A stretch of DNA of 64,000 nt from Nymphaea colorata (Eukaryota; Streptophyta; Magnoliopsida; Nymphaeales; Nymphaeaceae), in contig NC_045148.1 in NCBI RefSeq assembly GCF_008831285.2, positions 11,886,183-11,950,182 of the forward strand. Reading direction: 5' to 3'. The translations under genes were made by a program, and so were the position numbers. This document shows, piece by piece, positions 38,101-50,100 of the stretch (its first letter is position 1; each line of letters starts with the position of its first letter). The notes under the pieces were generated by a model that did no database searches, had not been told where the DNA came from, and saw only the letters and a program-made list of their open reading frames with translations.

Positions 38101-41100
38101 AAAATGTTCGCTAGAGGGGAGCGTCAAGGGAATATGTACGTCCTCAAGGAATGTCTACCCAAGGATTCATCCACTTTTGATATAGGATTGAAGACATTTT
38201 CTCTTTCTCATAATGCGTCATCAGTGCCAAGTTCTTGCCATTTTCAATCAAAAGTAAGGGGCCCTAACCAATTTTTGGAGTCTGATTTGTGGCATAGTCG
38301 GCTAGGACACTGTGGTCGACATTTCATTGAAAAACTTGTCACATATAGTCTCATTCCAAGATCAAGTTTACCTCTTACTTCAAGTGTCAAAAAATGTTCA
38401 AGTTGTGGACTTTGTAAGAGTCATGTTTTACCTTTCCATAATATAAACCAAAGGGCTTCCAAACCTTTTGAAACTATTTTTTCTGATGTATGGGGGCCAG
38501 CCCCTATTGATTCCATGTCTGGGTCAAGATATTATGTCTTATTCATTGACTCTTACTCACGTTTCACCTGGATTTACTTCATGAAACACAAATCAGAAGT
38601 ACCTCACATATTTCGAAACTTCTATGCCATGATTCAAACTAATTTTTCATCCAATGTGGTGCATTTTCAATGTGATGGAGGGGGAGAATATTCCTCGCTT
38701 GATTTTATTAAATTTATACGTGAAAAAGGGATAACTAGACAAATTTCCTACCCTTACACACCACAACAAAATGGTGTAGTTGAGCGGAAACATCGACATA
38801 TAGTTGAAAGCGCCATGAGCATGATGCATGATACTAATGTGCCCATTTTCTTGTGGACTGAAGCCTTCCATACTGCTGTATACATAATAAATTGTTTGCC
38901 TATGACACTCTTGATGTCTAAATCGCCATATTTTACACTCTTAGGCAAACAACTTGATTACAAGAACTTGAAGGTTTTTGGTTGTGTATGCTATGTTCAC
39001 GTTGATGCTGCCTTGAGGAACAAGTTTCAAGACAAAGCTATTCAATGTAGATTCGTTGGATATGCTGATGAATATAAAGGTTTTCGATGCTATGATCCAA
39101 CAACTAAACGTATCAAAACTTCAAGAAATGTCATTTTTGATGAACATAGTTTTGATAATACAAATGAAATGCCTATGACCATTGAATCTTATGATCCCTG
39201 GACCAGTACACAGTTATTCAATGCAGATCCTGTTATAGAAAATGATGTGCCTCAAAGTGAAGATTCAGAGAGAGCAATACAACCGTCGGATATGGCTCAA
39301 AGTGAAAATCAAGAAAATCCAACACAGTCATCAAGTCATCACGAAAACAATAATGAAGAACAGAGCAACGATGCACATCGGTATTCGGGTCTTATCTACA
39401 GTCGACGACTAAAGGACAGAGATGCTCACAGTGAAGAAGACAACATGCCCCACCTTAGAAGATCCCAACGCATTCGTCATCCCATTCACAGGTGGGTTAG
39501 CTATGATTCTTTATCACTTGATTTTCAGTTATTCATGGCAAAAGTTGGCAAGGAGGAAGAACCTACTTCATTTGATCAAGCATCAAAATCACATCATTGG
39601 AGAAAGGCTATGAAAGAAGAAATGGATGCCTTGCATGAATGTGGAACATGGGAGATCATTCCGAGGCCACAAGAAAAGAACGTAGTGGGCTCCAAATGGG
39701 TATACAAAATTAAATACAAACCTGACGACAGCATAGAAAGACACAAAGCAAGGTTAGTAGCAAAAGGGTTCACACAAATGAGGGGGAAAATTATGATGAG
39801 ACATTCAGCCCTGTGATCAAAATGGGAACAATTCGCGTGATTATATCATTGGCAGTTGAATATGGATGGAGACTACATCAAATGGACGTGAAAAATGCTT
39901 TTCTTCATGGTGATTTAAGGGAGGAAGTATATATGGAACAACCTCCAGGATACACGAAAGGAGACTCTCATGCATGGGTTTGCAAACTAAGAAAATCTAT
40001 TTATGGACTTAAACAGGCCTCACGTTCGTGGTTTGACAGTTTCTCTTGCAAGATTCAAGAATGTAGTTTTCGGAGATGTCCTCTAGATCACTCTCTTTTC
40101 ATTTATCGAAAGGAAAACATATTTACTTTACTTCTTATATATGTTGATGATATTGTTATCACAGGAAATTCAGAAAAACACATAGAAGAAGCTAAAGTTT
40201 TGATGATGCAAAACTTCAAAATGAAAGAGCTTGGTGATTTACGATTCTTTCTTGGAGTGGAGATTGACAGGCACAATAATCGCCTCACATTGACACACCA
40301 GAAATACACGTTGGATCTGCTGAAAAAGTCAGGTATGTCTGATTGTAAGCCTGTTGGAACTCCTAGTGTTCTAAATCAAAGACTAAGTGCTCAAGATGGG
40401 GAGTTATATGAAGATCCTACGCAATATCGAAGTATTGTTGGGGCACTTCAAAGACCAGATATTATATATGCTGTGAATCAAGTATCTCAATTTATGCATG
40501 CACCTAAAGATACTCACATGGATGCTGTCAAAAGAATATTAAGATATCTTAAAGGGACAGCAGGAGATGGCTTAGTTTATGGTAAGAGTGAAAATATAAC
40601 TACTGGACATCAACTTATGACATTCACAGATGCAGATTGGGCTGGAGATCCTGATCAAAGAAAGTCCATTTCTGGTTTTTGTATTTTCATTGGACGTAAT
40701 CTTGTGTCTTGGAGTTGTCGAAAGCAAAAGGCAGTAGCAAGATCCAGCACTGAAGCTGAATACAGATGCATGGCTGCAGGTACTGCTGAAGTTACATGGG
40801 TTAGACATTTGCTAGAAGACATTGGAGAAAAGATTAAAACATCAATGTTAATGTGCGATAATCAAAGCGCTATTAACATTGCCTTTAATCCCGTACAACA
40901 TGGTCGAACAAAACACATTGAGATTGATCAACACTTTGTTAGACAAAAGGTGGAAGACAAGGAGATTCAGCCTATTTATGTTCGTACATATGAACAAGTT
41001 GCAGACTTATTTACAAAAGGATTAACAAAGGAACGATTCTGGTTTCTAAAAGGCAAGTTGTACATAGTGCAAAACCATGCACAACTTGAGGGAGAGTGTT

Positions 41101-44100
41101 AAAATATAAATCCTTCACCAACACGTTGAAGAGGAGTCTCTTAGGATTCCACCTCCTTGTAGAATGTGTTAAGATATTTAATGTCCTTGTAACATGTGAA
41201 GAGTCTCCTAGGATTCTATGTTGTAGTTAATATCCTTGTTATATGGGAAGTCTCCTAGGATTCTATGTTGTAGTTAATATCCTTGTAATATGTGAAGTCT
41301 CTTAGGTTTCTATGATGTAATTAATGTCCTTGGAGCTTGTGAAATCTCCTAGGATTCTACGATTGGAGACTCTTAGAATTCTGGAAATGGGATTATAAAT
41401 AGAGGCCGTGCAAACCATTTTGGCTACGGCTTCTTCTCCTCAGTTTCTTCTTGTTTTCATTCTCTCTCTCCCTCTCTCTCTCTCTCTATATATATATCTC
41501 TATCTTCCTGCGTGAGTGCTGTTTTCTGGTTACAGATATTGGTGCTAGATTTCTATCACCCTGTCTCCACTTATTGTTATTAATCCTCTTGACCACGTCA
41601 TTTGGTTGGTTGTGTGTAAGTTTGGGGGGGGGGGGTTGCACGTTGGGTTAAGTTGAATCTGGTTGAATTGCTTTCAGGCCATGCTGCCTACCTTTTTGAC
41701 TGAAGCTTCTAACTTAGAAAGAGGGATATAGGTTCTGTATATCTGAGAACATTCTTATTATCTTTTCCTTTTAATATAGGTTCTGTATATCTGAGAACAT
41801 TCTTATTATCTTTTCGTTTTATAAATTCTATCTCTTTTGCCATGTCTTCTGCTTCCCGTAAATTTTTTGCATCTCTGTGCCACTCTCCTTAGGTTAAGTT
41901 TCCATTTAGAAGTAATCCATACTTAACTCTTTCGGCTGGCAAATCTTTGTTATTCATATATCTTTTAGGTCAATGACTGCATATCCATGCAGCAATTGCG
42001 GACGGAGATGAACAAGTTAAAGCCGATGCTATACGTATTGGGAAATACCATAATGGTGAGGTCCCTCACAATAGTAAAGAATTTGCTAAGCGCATTTTTT
42101 ACACCGTTTACATGGGGACAGAGAACAGGTAATATTCTTAACTGCTGACCAGAACTCGTGAATACGATGATCTACTGTTCTCATATTTTTATTTGCTAAT
42201 CAAGTTTGTGCATGTGATAGAAATGAGGATACCTTTTCCTTTCTTTTGGGGTATGTAATTGAAGTTGAGAACAGTGTAGATATTTTTTTGCTTCCAAGGG
42301 CAATTAGTTTTCCCATATTTAATAGTGCAAGTAAAAGTTGTATGCATTATACTGGCGTTTTTTTGAACAAGTATAATGGTGATCTAAACATGCTATCCCT
42401 GTTAAAATTTAAGGTTCAGGCATCATGTAAGTATACATATGTGTATTTTATATCCACTGTCATACATCAAATACTCCTGGTAGTTTGATGTATGATTTGT
42501 ATATATATATATACGCATAGGTTTTTATGTATTTATTTTCTCTTCTTTTTCTTTGTATTTTTTTGTCTTTTTCATTTTCTTTTTTTGATCGGCTAGGAGA
42601 ACTAGCTGTTGACTGCACCCAACGGCTAGATTTCTAGCCATTGAAAGCAGTCCAACAGCTAGTTTCTTTAATCTCTCTTCTTTCCCTTTCTTTTTATAAA
42701 GAAGGGACTTGGGTCCCTTGCTTTGTGTGGACTTTAAGGCCTGATTTTGTGTATTATTTGAGATTCAATACTGTTTAAGGGTTAGTTTGTCTTGGTTCGG
42801 GTCTGGATCCTATCTGACCCGCAATCCATGTTGAGTCCTTCTTTATGTAACCTGTGTAACCCTATTCTCGCGTGATTAATAAAAAATAAGAAAGAGAGAC
42901 CGGCTGCGAGTGAGCGCCAGAATCCTCTCAGCATCGTGGTTTTTCTTCCTTGAGTCGAGGTTTGCCACGTTATTTGTACGTCTTTTTACTGTTTCATCCT
43001 GTCGAGGTTCTTGTCGTCGTCGTCGCCCATCTCAGTCGCCATCAGCCTCTCCCTTGTTCCTGAAGGCTTTCTTGCACACAAATGAGGTTAAGGGAACAGG
43101 CAAAATAGCGAGACCAAGTGCCCGCTCGTGGCCAAAGGGGTGGTGAGGCTTGGCCGTAGGGCTGGGCATCGGGCCGGGCTTTTTCGGGATACACTTTCTG
43201 TTGTGTTTTTTTAATCTGCGCCATTAAATTCTAAAGCTTCGTATGAACCAAAACCAAAACAATAAAGAACGCATTCCCAAATAAAATCAAAGCAACAAGA
43301 AAATAATCCGGCACGATAAAAAAAATTCATAAGTTCCGTAAATCAGCTACAAAATTGTGCATTTCGTTCCTTCTCGAAACACAACATACAGAAGCAGAAG
43401 CAGCAAGATGATCTTCTGAACATGGGAGAAGGATCAAGGAAGACTCTATTGGACGGACGCAGCCCAACAAAATAATGGAGATCCCAAATTTCCCGAATCG
43501 GTGGAGGAAGAAGAGGACTAGGAGAAGAACAGACAACAATGGGGATAACTGATATACACTGTTAGTGTGAATGAGAGATCAGAGATGTAGAGAGAGGGGC
43601 CAACGACCCTCAATCCAGAGAGACTCAGAGAGATACCTTTGATGGTGATGGCACAGACAGTGATGGCGCGGCGATGACGGCAAGGCGGCATCCAGAGGGC
43701 ACAGGTGACTTGTTGTCATATTCCCTCCCTTGTTGCTGTTTTTGAGTTGCCGACATTGGGTTATAGTCGGCAACCCACTGCCTTTCCACTTTGTTCTAGC
43801 TACAAAGGGGTCACTGTTGCGTGACCCAAGACCTAGGACGTCTCTATTGCTTTCCCCATTGCTAAAGGGCAGGGACCAGGTTTGTCGCCTTGGGTCACCG
43901 GTATCCGGCGCTCTCACAGTTGCAGTCTCGCTGCTCTTGCAGAGCTGAACGACGGTCGACGACTTGACGAGGTCATGGCCACGCTGGAGAATGAAAGTAT
44001 GAAACATTGGAACGAGGTTACAAAACTGGAAACCCTAACCTAAATTAATTTAAAAAAATAATAATTTTTTTTAGTTACCGTCCGGATTCTGGGGCCCCCG

Positions 44101-47100
44101 ACGGACATAGTTTCAAGCCTGGGCCCGACCCGTTAAGTACCGGGCCGTGCTGGGCTCGATAACATGAGCCCGTTAAGAATTGTTTCAGGGCCCGGGCTCG
44201 AGCCCGAGCCTGAGTCCGGCCGGGTACCAGGTACTGGCGGCGGCCCGGCTCGGTGCCCAGGCTTACTTGGCCGGCGACGGGAAACCCAATGAAGACCTCG
44301 GTCTAGGCCGAGATGGGGCGCATAGGCATAGCTGAGAGCCAATCGCCATGGGCATCTACATTCTGAGTGCAAAGCCTGTATCATACGATACGGGGAGTAT
44401 ACGTGCGATGCAGGGCCCGTATCGCACGATATAGGCTAATTTTCAAAAAAAGGCACCCAACGCCTCCTTTTCATTTTTTCTTTAAAACGTCCATAGGTTC
44501 CTCTTTTCTAACATGGGGATTGCGCGTCCAAGGAGGGAGATCATCAACTTTCACCGTAAAAACATCGATTTTCACCATGAAATCAAAGATTAAACAGTCG
44601 ATTTGTGCATGGGTGGCTGATTCTCGTTGGGAGGAAGGTTTTCTTCATTTCTTCTTTGTAAGGTATGAAATCTCTTGTTTCTACCATATTTTCATATATT
44701 TTTACCGTAGATTGAAAGATTTTGATTGTTTCATTAAGTTTACCGTAGGATTTCGTTTTTGTTGTGAAGATATTGATCCTACATGGCAATGGTGCGAAAG
44801 GGTGAAGGATAATGACCGGTTGAAACTCAAATGTAACTTTTGTGAGAATACGTTTTTAGGAGGGATTATTAGAATGAAACACCATTTGGCATGGACCTCC
44901 AAAGATGTGGATCCATGCGTTGGAAAACCAAACAAACTTTTGCCTCCATTTGTGTGTCAGCAATGTTTAGATATGCTTCATGCTTTACATCAAAGGAAGA
45001 TACAAAAACAAATGGAAGAGGCAGATGTAGGCTATAATGAGCCTTGGGAAGTTGAAGAAGAAGAAGAAGCTTATGAAAATGTTGATGATGAAGATCTTCA
45101 ATGCTTCAACCTTGATGAAGGAGAGTCTGCTGGTGGTGAATATGTTGGTGAGGATCTTCAAATTCTTGAAGATGAAGATGGAGATGATGATGATGAAGAT
45201 TATGAATGAGAGTCAAGAGTGCTTTCATTTTATATGTATTGGGCCTATTGTGATGTAAATTTGTAATACATAACATTTAGAACTTGTTTTTAGATGTGGT
45301 ATCTCATAGACTTATGGATTTTATGACTTATCAATCTATGGTTGTTGAATGTTTTATGCTTTGTAAGTTTGTAGAATGATATTGTTATGAATTTTGCTGT
45401 CTATGAATGATGAATGCGTAATGTCTATGAATGATGAATGCGTAACTTTATAGCAATAATAAGTCTATCATTATCTAAAACATGTTTTCTATGAATAACT
45501 TATTATTTTTTATTTTACTGATTTTTTTATGAATTTTTCGATTTTTTTTCAAATTTTCCTGATTTATTATTATTTTTTTTAAAAAATACGATATGGTTAC
45601 GATATTTTACGATACGGTGTATCTTAAAGCCCGATCGATACGGCTTACGATACGTTTTTTACAACATTGGTCGGCCTCATGCGGAGTGCAGTCCAACCTG
45701 ACCCCTAGTACCACGTTGTGGCCGAGCTACCCAGGGTCTGCAGCCAGCCCCCGGCTGAAGGGCATTCAGCTAGGGTCCCCAGAGGGTCAAGCACACTGAG
45801 CGATGGAGGAAGACGTGTTTCAGCAACAGCGGAGCGCCACAGCCGCAACAACAAACGAGGTGCGGCTGAGGGCACCCAACAGCCTTGGCCAGGCACAATC
45901 GAGTTTACCCGACATACTACTACTGTTGCGCATGCTTGGCCGAGGCTTTGCCGAGGCCTTGCCGATACTGATGAGCTGAGCACAACCTTCCTGGACCTTG
46001 GCTGGATGCCGGTACAAAACGGTGGGAAGGTTTGTAAGATTTTGGGTATCAACCCATGATCAGTTTTAGCAAAGGAAATGTTAAGAGAGAGAACAAGAAA
46101 AGAGAGATGAGAACTGAAAATCTAAGGAAAAGGAAATGCCGGTAAAAAACGGTGGGGAGGTTCATCTTGTTTTATAACTTGCGACATAAAGAGCTGAAAA
46201 TCTAAGAAAAGATTATCATAACTTACCCATCTATGAATGGGGTGTCGCACTCGCACATATCTTCTAACTGGCTTATCATCATAAACTTCAACATGGGAAG
46301 AGGTCAAATTGCCATTTATCCTTTTTTTCTGACGAGTGTAAACCTGTCCTGATCGACATGAAGCATTGTTTTCTCCTTCTTTCATAGCTGGAACAAGTTC
46401 TTTGTTTCCTTCTGTTTGTGTTGTTGATGATGAGGAAGGTTTTTAAATATTAAAGAACCTGACAACTCTTTAATATTTTTAAATATTTTCCTGGTTTACA
46501 TTGTAATTCTATGGTTTACCCTAATTCTCCCTTAAGGGTTAGGGTAAGAGTTCAAATGAATTTTTACGTGTCTTTCTTCTCTCTCTTTCTCTCACGAAAA
46601 CATGGTATCAGAGCCGGCAACGTGATCCCTTCAAACTTCCAGCGACTGGCAGACTTCCGGCGACTCTCTTTCCGGTGACTGTCAGACCTCTCTCTCCCCT
46701 CTTGTCTTCTTCTTCTTCCTCTTCTCTACTGCTCGCTAGTTGGTGGAGTCTGATCACGCCTATGTGGAACGCGTGATCAAGCCCATTGGTGGAATGTGTA
46801 CAGCAGTTTTTCTGATCGTGGATAAGGTTGGCGCTGCTGGAGATGGGTGCCTGACGCTGCTGTTGGTGGAACAACATCTGAACGTGTACAACAGTTATTT
46901 TTCTGATCGTGGAAAAGGCTGACGCTGCTGGAGAGGGGTGTTTGACGTTGCTGTTGGTGTAACAGTAACTGCTGGAGATGGCTGGATGCTGTTGACATTT
47001 ATAGAGACCTGCTGCTGATCGTGGAAATGGTCTGTTGATACTAATGAGTGTGGAACAGCAAGATGTGGACTCGTTGGAGAAGTTGATGTGGAAACAGCAT

Positions 47101-50100
47101 AAGCAACAGCAGTCTTAAGGCAGTCTTCATCTGTAAGTTTTTTTTGGCAGCAGTCAATTGTCGACAAAATTTCTGTTGGCTATTCAGGGTCGTGTGGAAA
47201 GGTGTGGCTGCTGCCTACATAGACTGCATGTTAATAACGTCTGGAAACAAAGAATAATCTGTGACTCAATTTTTTGCCTGCATCTACATATTATTTCCTG
47301 TTCAGCAGTTCATATAAAATGTGCACATATATTTTCTTTCGATCTTCACTATGGAGCAGAGAGATACTATTGCTGATACACAAGGAGAATATAAAAGTTC
47401 TGGAACCTTCTTTCATTTGGGTCTACTGTGAAGTTAGACGACACAAATTATGAAATTTGGTGTTGCGTATTTATGATGTCTGTTAAGGGGCACAGAAAAA
47501 AACATGTTATTGAGGAGGAGGAACCCTTAACGAAGTCAAGAAAATACTCTACATGGGAGGAAGATAACAATATTATCATGGCATGAATTATGAATAGCAT
47601 GCGGGCACACATCACTCCTACAATTGCTTATTATACCTCTGCCAAACAAATGTGGGATTTTCTGAAGCAAACGTACTCCCAAGATAAGAATATGAGCAAA
47701 ATTTTGCAGGTTGAAGAAGAACTTCTTAAGCTCCAACAAGGTGACTCAGATCTGGCCCAATATTTTGCATCAGTTAAATCAGCCTATGAGCGACTCAAAG
47801 CTCTACGCCCCCCTTGTAAATCATGTTATAAAACTCACTTTGAACAACACATGGTGGCGAAATTTTTAGCTGGGCTATCTCCTGATTTTGCAGTTGCAAA
47901 AGCCCAAATGTTGATTGGGGCTGAAATTCCAGATCTTGCTGAGGCTTATAACAGACTTAGTCATTTGTCTGTGACCCTTACTTCATCATCAACTGATGCA
48001 CCCTCTTCAGCATTAGCTGTCCCAGGAGGCCGTGGGCAGGCCTTAGAGGGAGAGGGGGTCGTGGTGCAGGAGGTGGACGCGGTAGATTTCAATGCACGTT
48101 TTCTGGAAGACTTGGTCATCTAGCATATAGATGCTGGAACAAACGTGGTCGCCCAATGATTCGAGGCTCTGAGTCATCACAGGCCAAGGGTTCTTCTCAT
48201 ATCCCAAAAGCTTCACATGTGTGATATGTGGAGATCCTATCTCATCATGAGGAGGAGATTCTAGTCCGTCTCATGCAAATAATTCAGCACTTACCCAAGG
48301 ATCATATGATTCCACGGGTTGAGAATTCTTAGTAGAAATGTTAAAGTTGTGTTCATCAAATACAACATTTCTTGATACTTTGATACGTCTGGTTGTAGGG
48401 TCATAACATCTGAAACCTTTGTATTCATCTGCATAACCAACAAACCTGCACTGGACTGCTTTACTTTGAAATTTATTTCTGAATGACGATTCAATGTGAA
48501 CGTAGCACACACATCCGAAAACCCTTAAATCATTGTGGTTTGGATTTCGACCAAAAAGAGTGAAGTAAGGAGATTTTGAATCCAAAACTGTCATGGGCAG
48601 ACTATTTATTATATGTACAGCAGTGTGAAAAGCCTTTGTCCATAGAGTAATAAGAGTATTACTATCATGCATCATACTCATACCACTTTCCACGATGTGA
48701 CGATGTTTTTGTTCAAGGTTAACTCCATTACAAAATTTAACCCAGGTCGGACAGGTCCCCGACCCTCTAGCTAATTCCCGATTGAGTACAAACAGTTGCG
48801 AACCCAACCTAGCTAAACATACAATTCTTAAATGGGTTGAGAGGCTTTAATAGTTACAAAGCGCGAGCGATACAAGTTTTAAACCACTCACAGCTCACTC
48901 AATGCCGTTGGCGGGCTCAAGCACATATACAAACCACACCTATGCTCACAAGCCACACCTTCTTCCCAAATAGGATAGGTTTCTTCCGACTGGCTCAGTC
49001 AGGGGCATGCTCAGGTGCCTAGAGCACGCCAAGGGTTCCCCCACGTTGGGTGATGGCCACAACCTTAAAGCAAGTACACCCTCCCTGTTTCTCTAGGGTA
49101 TTAAAGCAGGTTTTACCTCTCGAGCCCCTCCGGTGCTGTCTTGCTCTCGGCCTGGGGTTGGAAGGGCACCAAAGGATTGTCTAGCTCTTCGGCAAGAATG
49201 ACCTACTGCGGTGCGCCCTACCACCAAGGTGCAATCTCCACTTTGGAAGAGGACAGTTTGGCTGTCGGCTGCAGGTCTGCTTCAGCAGGGGGTTCCGAGT
49301 ACTCGTCCAAGGAGAAAACACCGAAGGGTCTGACCCTTGCCTGGGACTGCTAGGTAGGCACTCACATCTGACGAGGGTCTCCTTGCTTGTCCTTGTAGGC
49401 AAGTCTGAAGCTGCTGCTTCGGCCCTGGGATGGCTTGGGCTGCTCTTGGGAGCAAACCCTAACCTTTGCTCGCACTAGGACCACCTTATGAGGAGTTGCG
49501 TGTTTTTGGATGTGTGTGCTATGTGCATGTTGATGTTTCCTTACGAAACAAATTTCAAGATCGTGCTGTTTTGTGCAGATTTATAGGGTATGCAGAAAAC
49601 TACAAGGGTTATAGGTGTTATAACCCTAAAACTGGGCGTGTACATATTTCACGGCATGTTGTTTTTGATGAAAGCAGGTTACAGGATTCCAAGGCTACTT
49701 CTGTGACACTCCAGGACAAAAATGAGGTTTATGATACTTGGCTACATGCTGAAATCTTAAGACAAGGGGCAGAAATGTTGACTGAGCACAAGGAGCAAGC
49801 TGTTAATGAGCCCGAGACACTTGTAAGCAGTTCCTCGAACAACACTACTTCCTTGGACAACATACCTTCATCGTCTCAACCCAATGATCCACCTATACAT
49901 AATCGGTTCTCAGGCCTGGTGTATTCTAGGCGACCAGTTCCTACTGCAGTTCCATGCCAATCACAACGCGTGCGACATCCTATTGATAGATGGGTGAGTT
50001 ATAACAATTTTTCTTTGGATTTTCAGCTGTTTATGACAGAAGTCAACAAAAAGGTGGAACCAAAATTTGATCGCCATGCGAGTAAGGAAAAATGTTGGGT

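Larger units (their letters stand above)
36120..41558 (+). mobile_element. complete Ty1/copia retrotransposon Copia-A
   Basis: 5439 bp, flanked by the 5-bp duplication CCCTG (36115-36119 and 41559-41563). LTRs are 36120-36578 and 41097-41558; both begin TGTTAAAATATAAATCC and end GATTTCTATCA, and they differ only by a few substitutions, an indel near TAGAG(GCCGTGC)AAACC and TA-repeat length. Primer site TGGTATCAGAGC starts at 36579; polypurine tract CTTGAGGGAGAG is 41085-41096. It lies in intron 6 in the same orientation as the host gene, 255 bp after exon 6. The high LTR similarity suggests recent insertion, although the polyprotein has three breaks. Confidence 0.96.
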
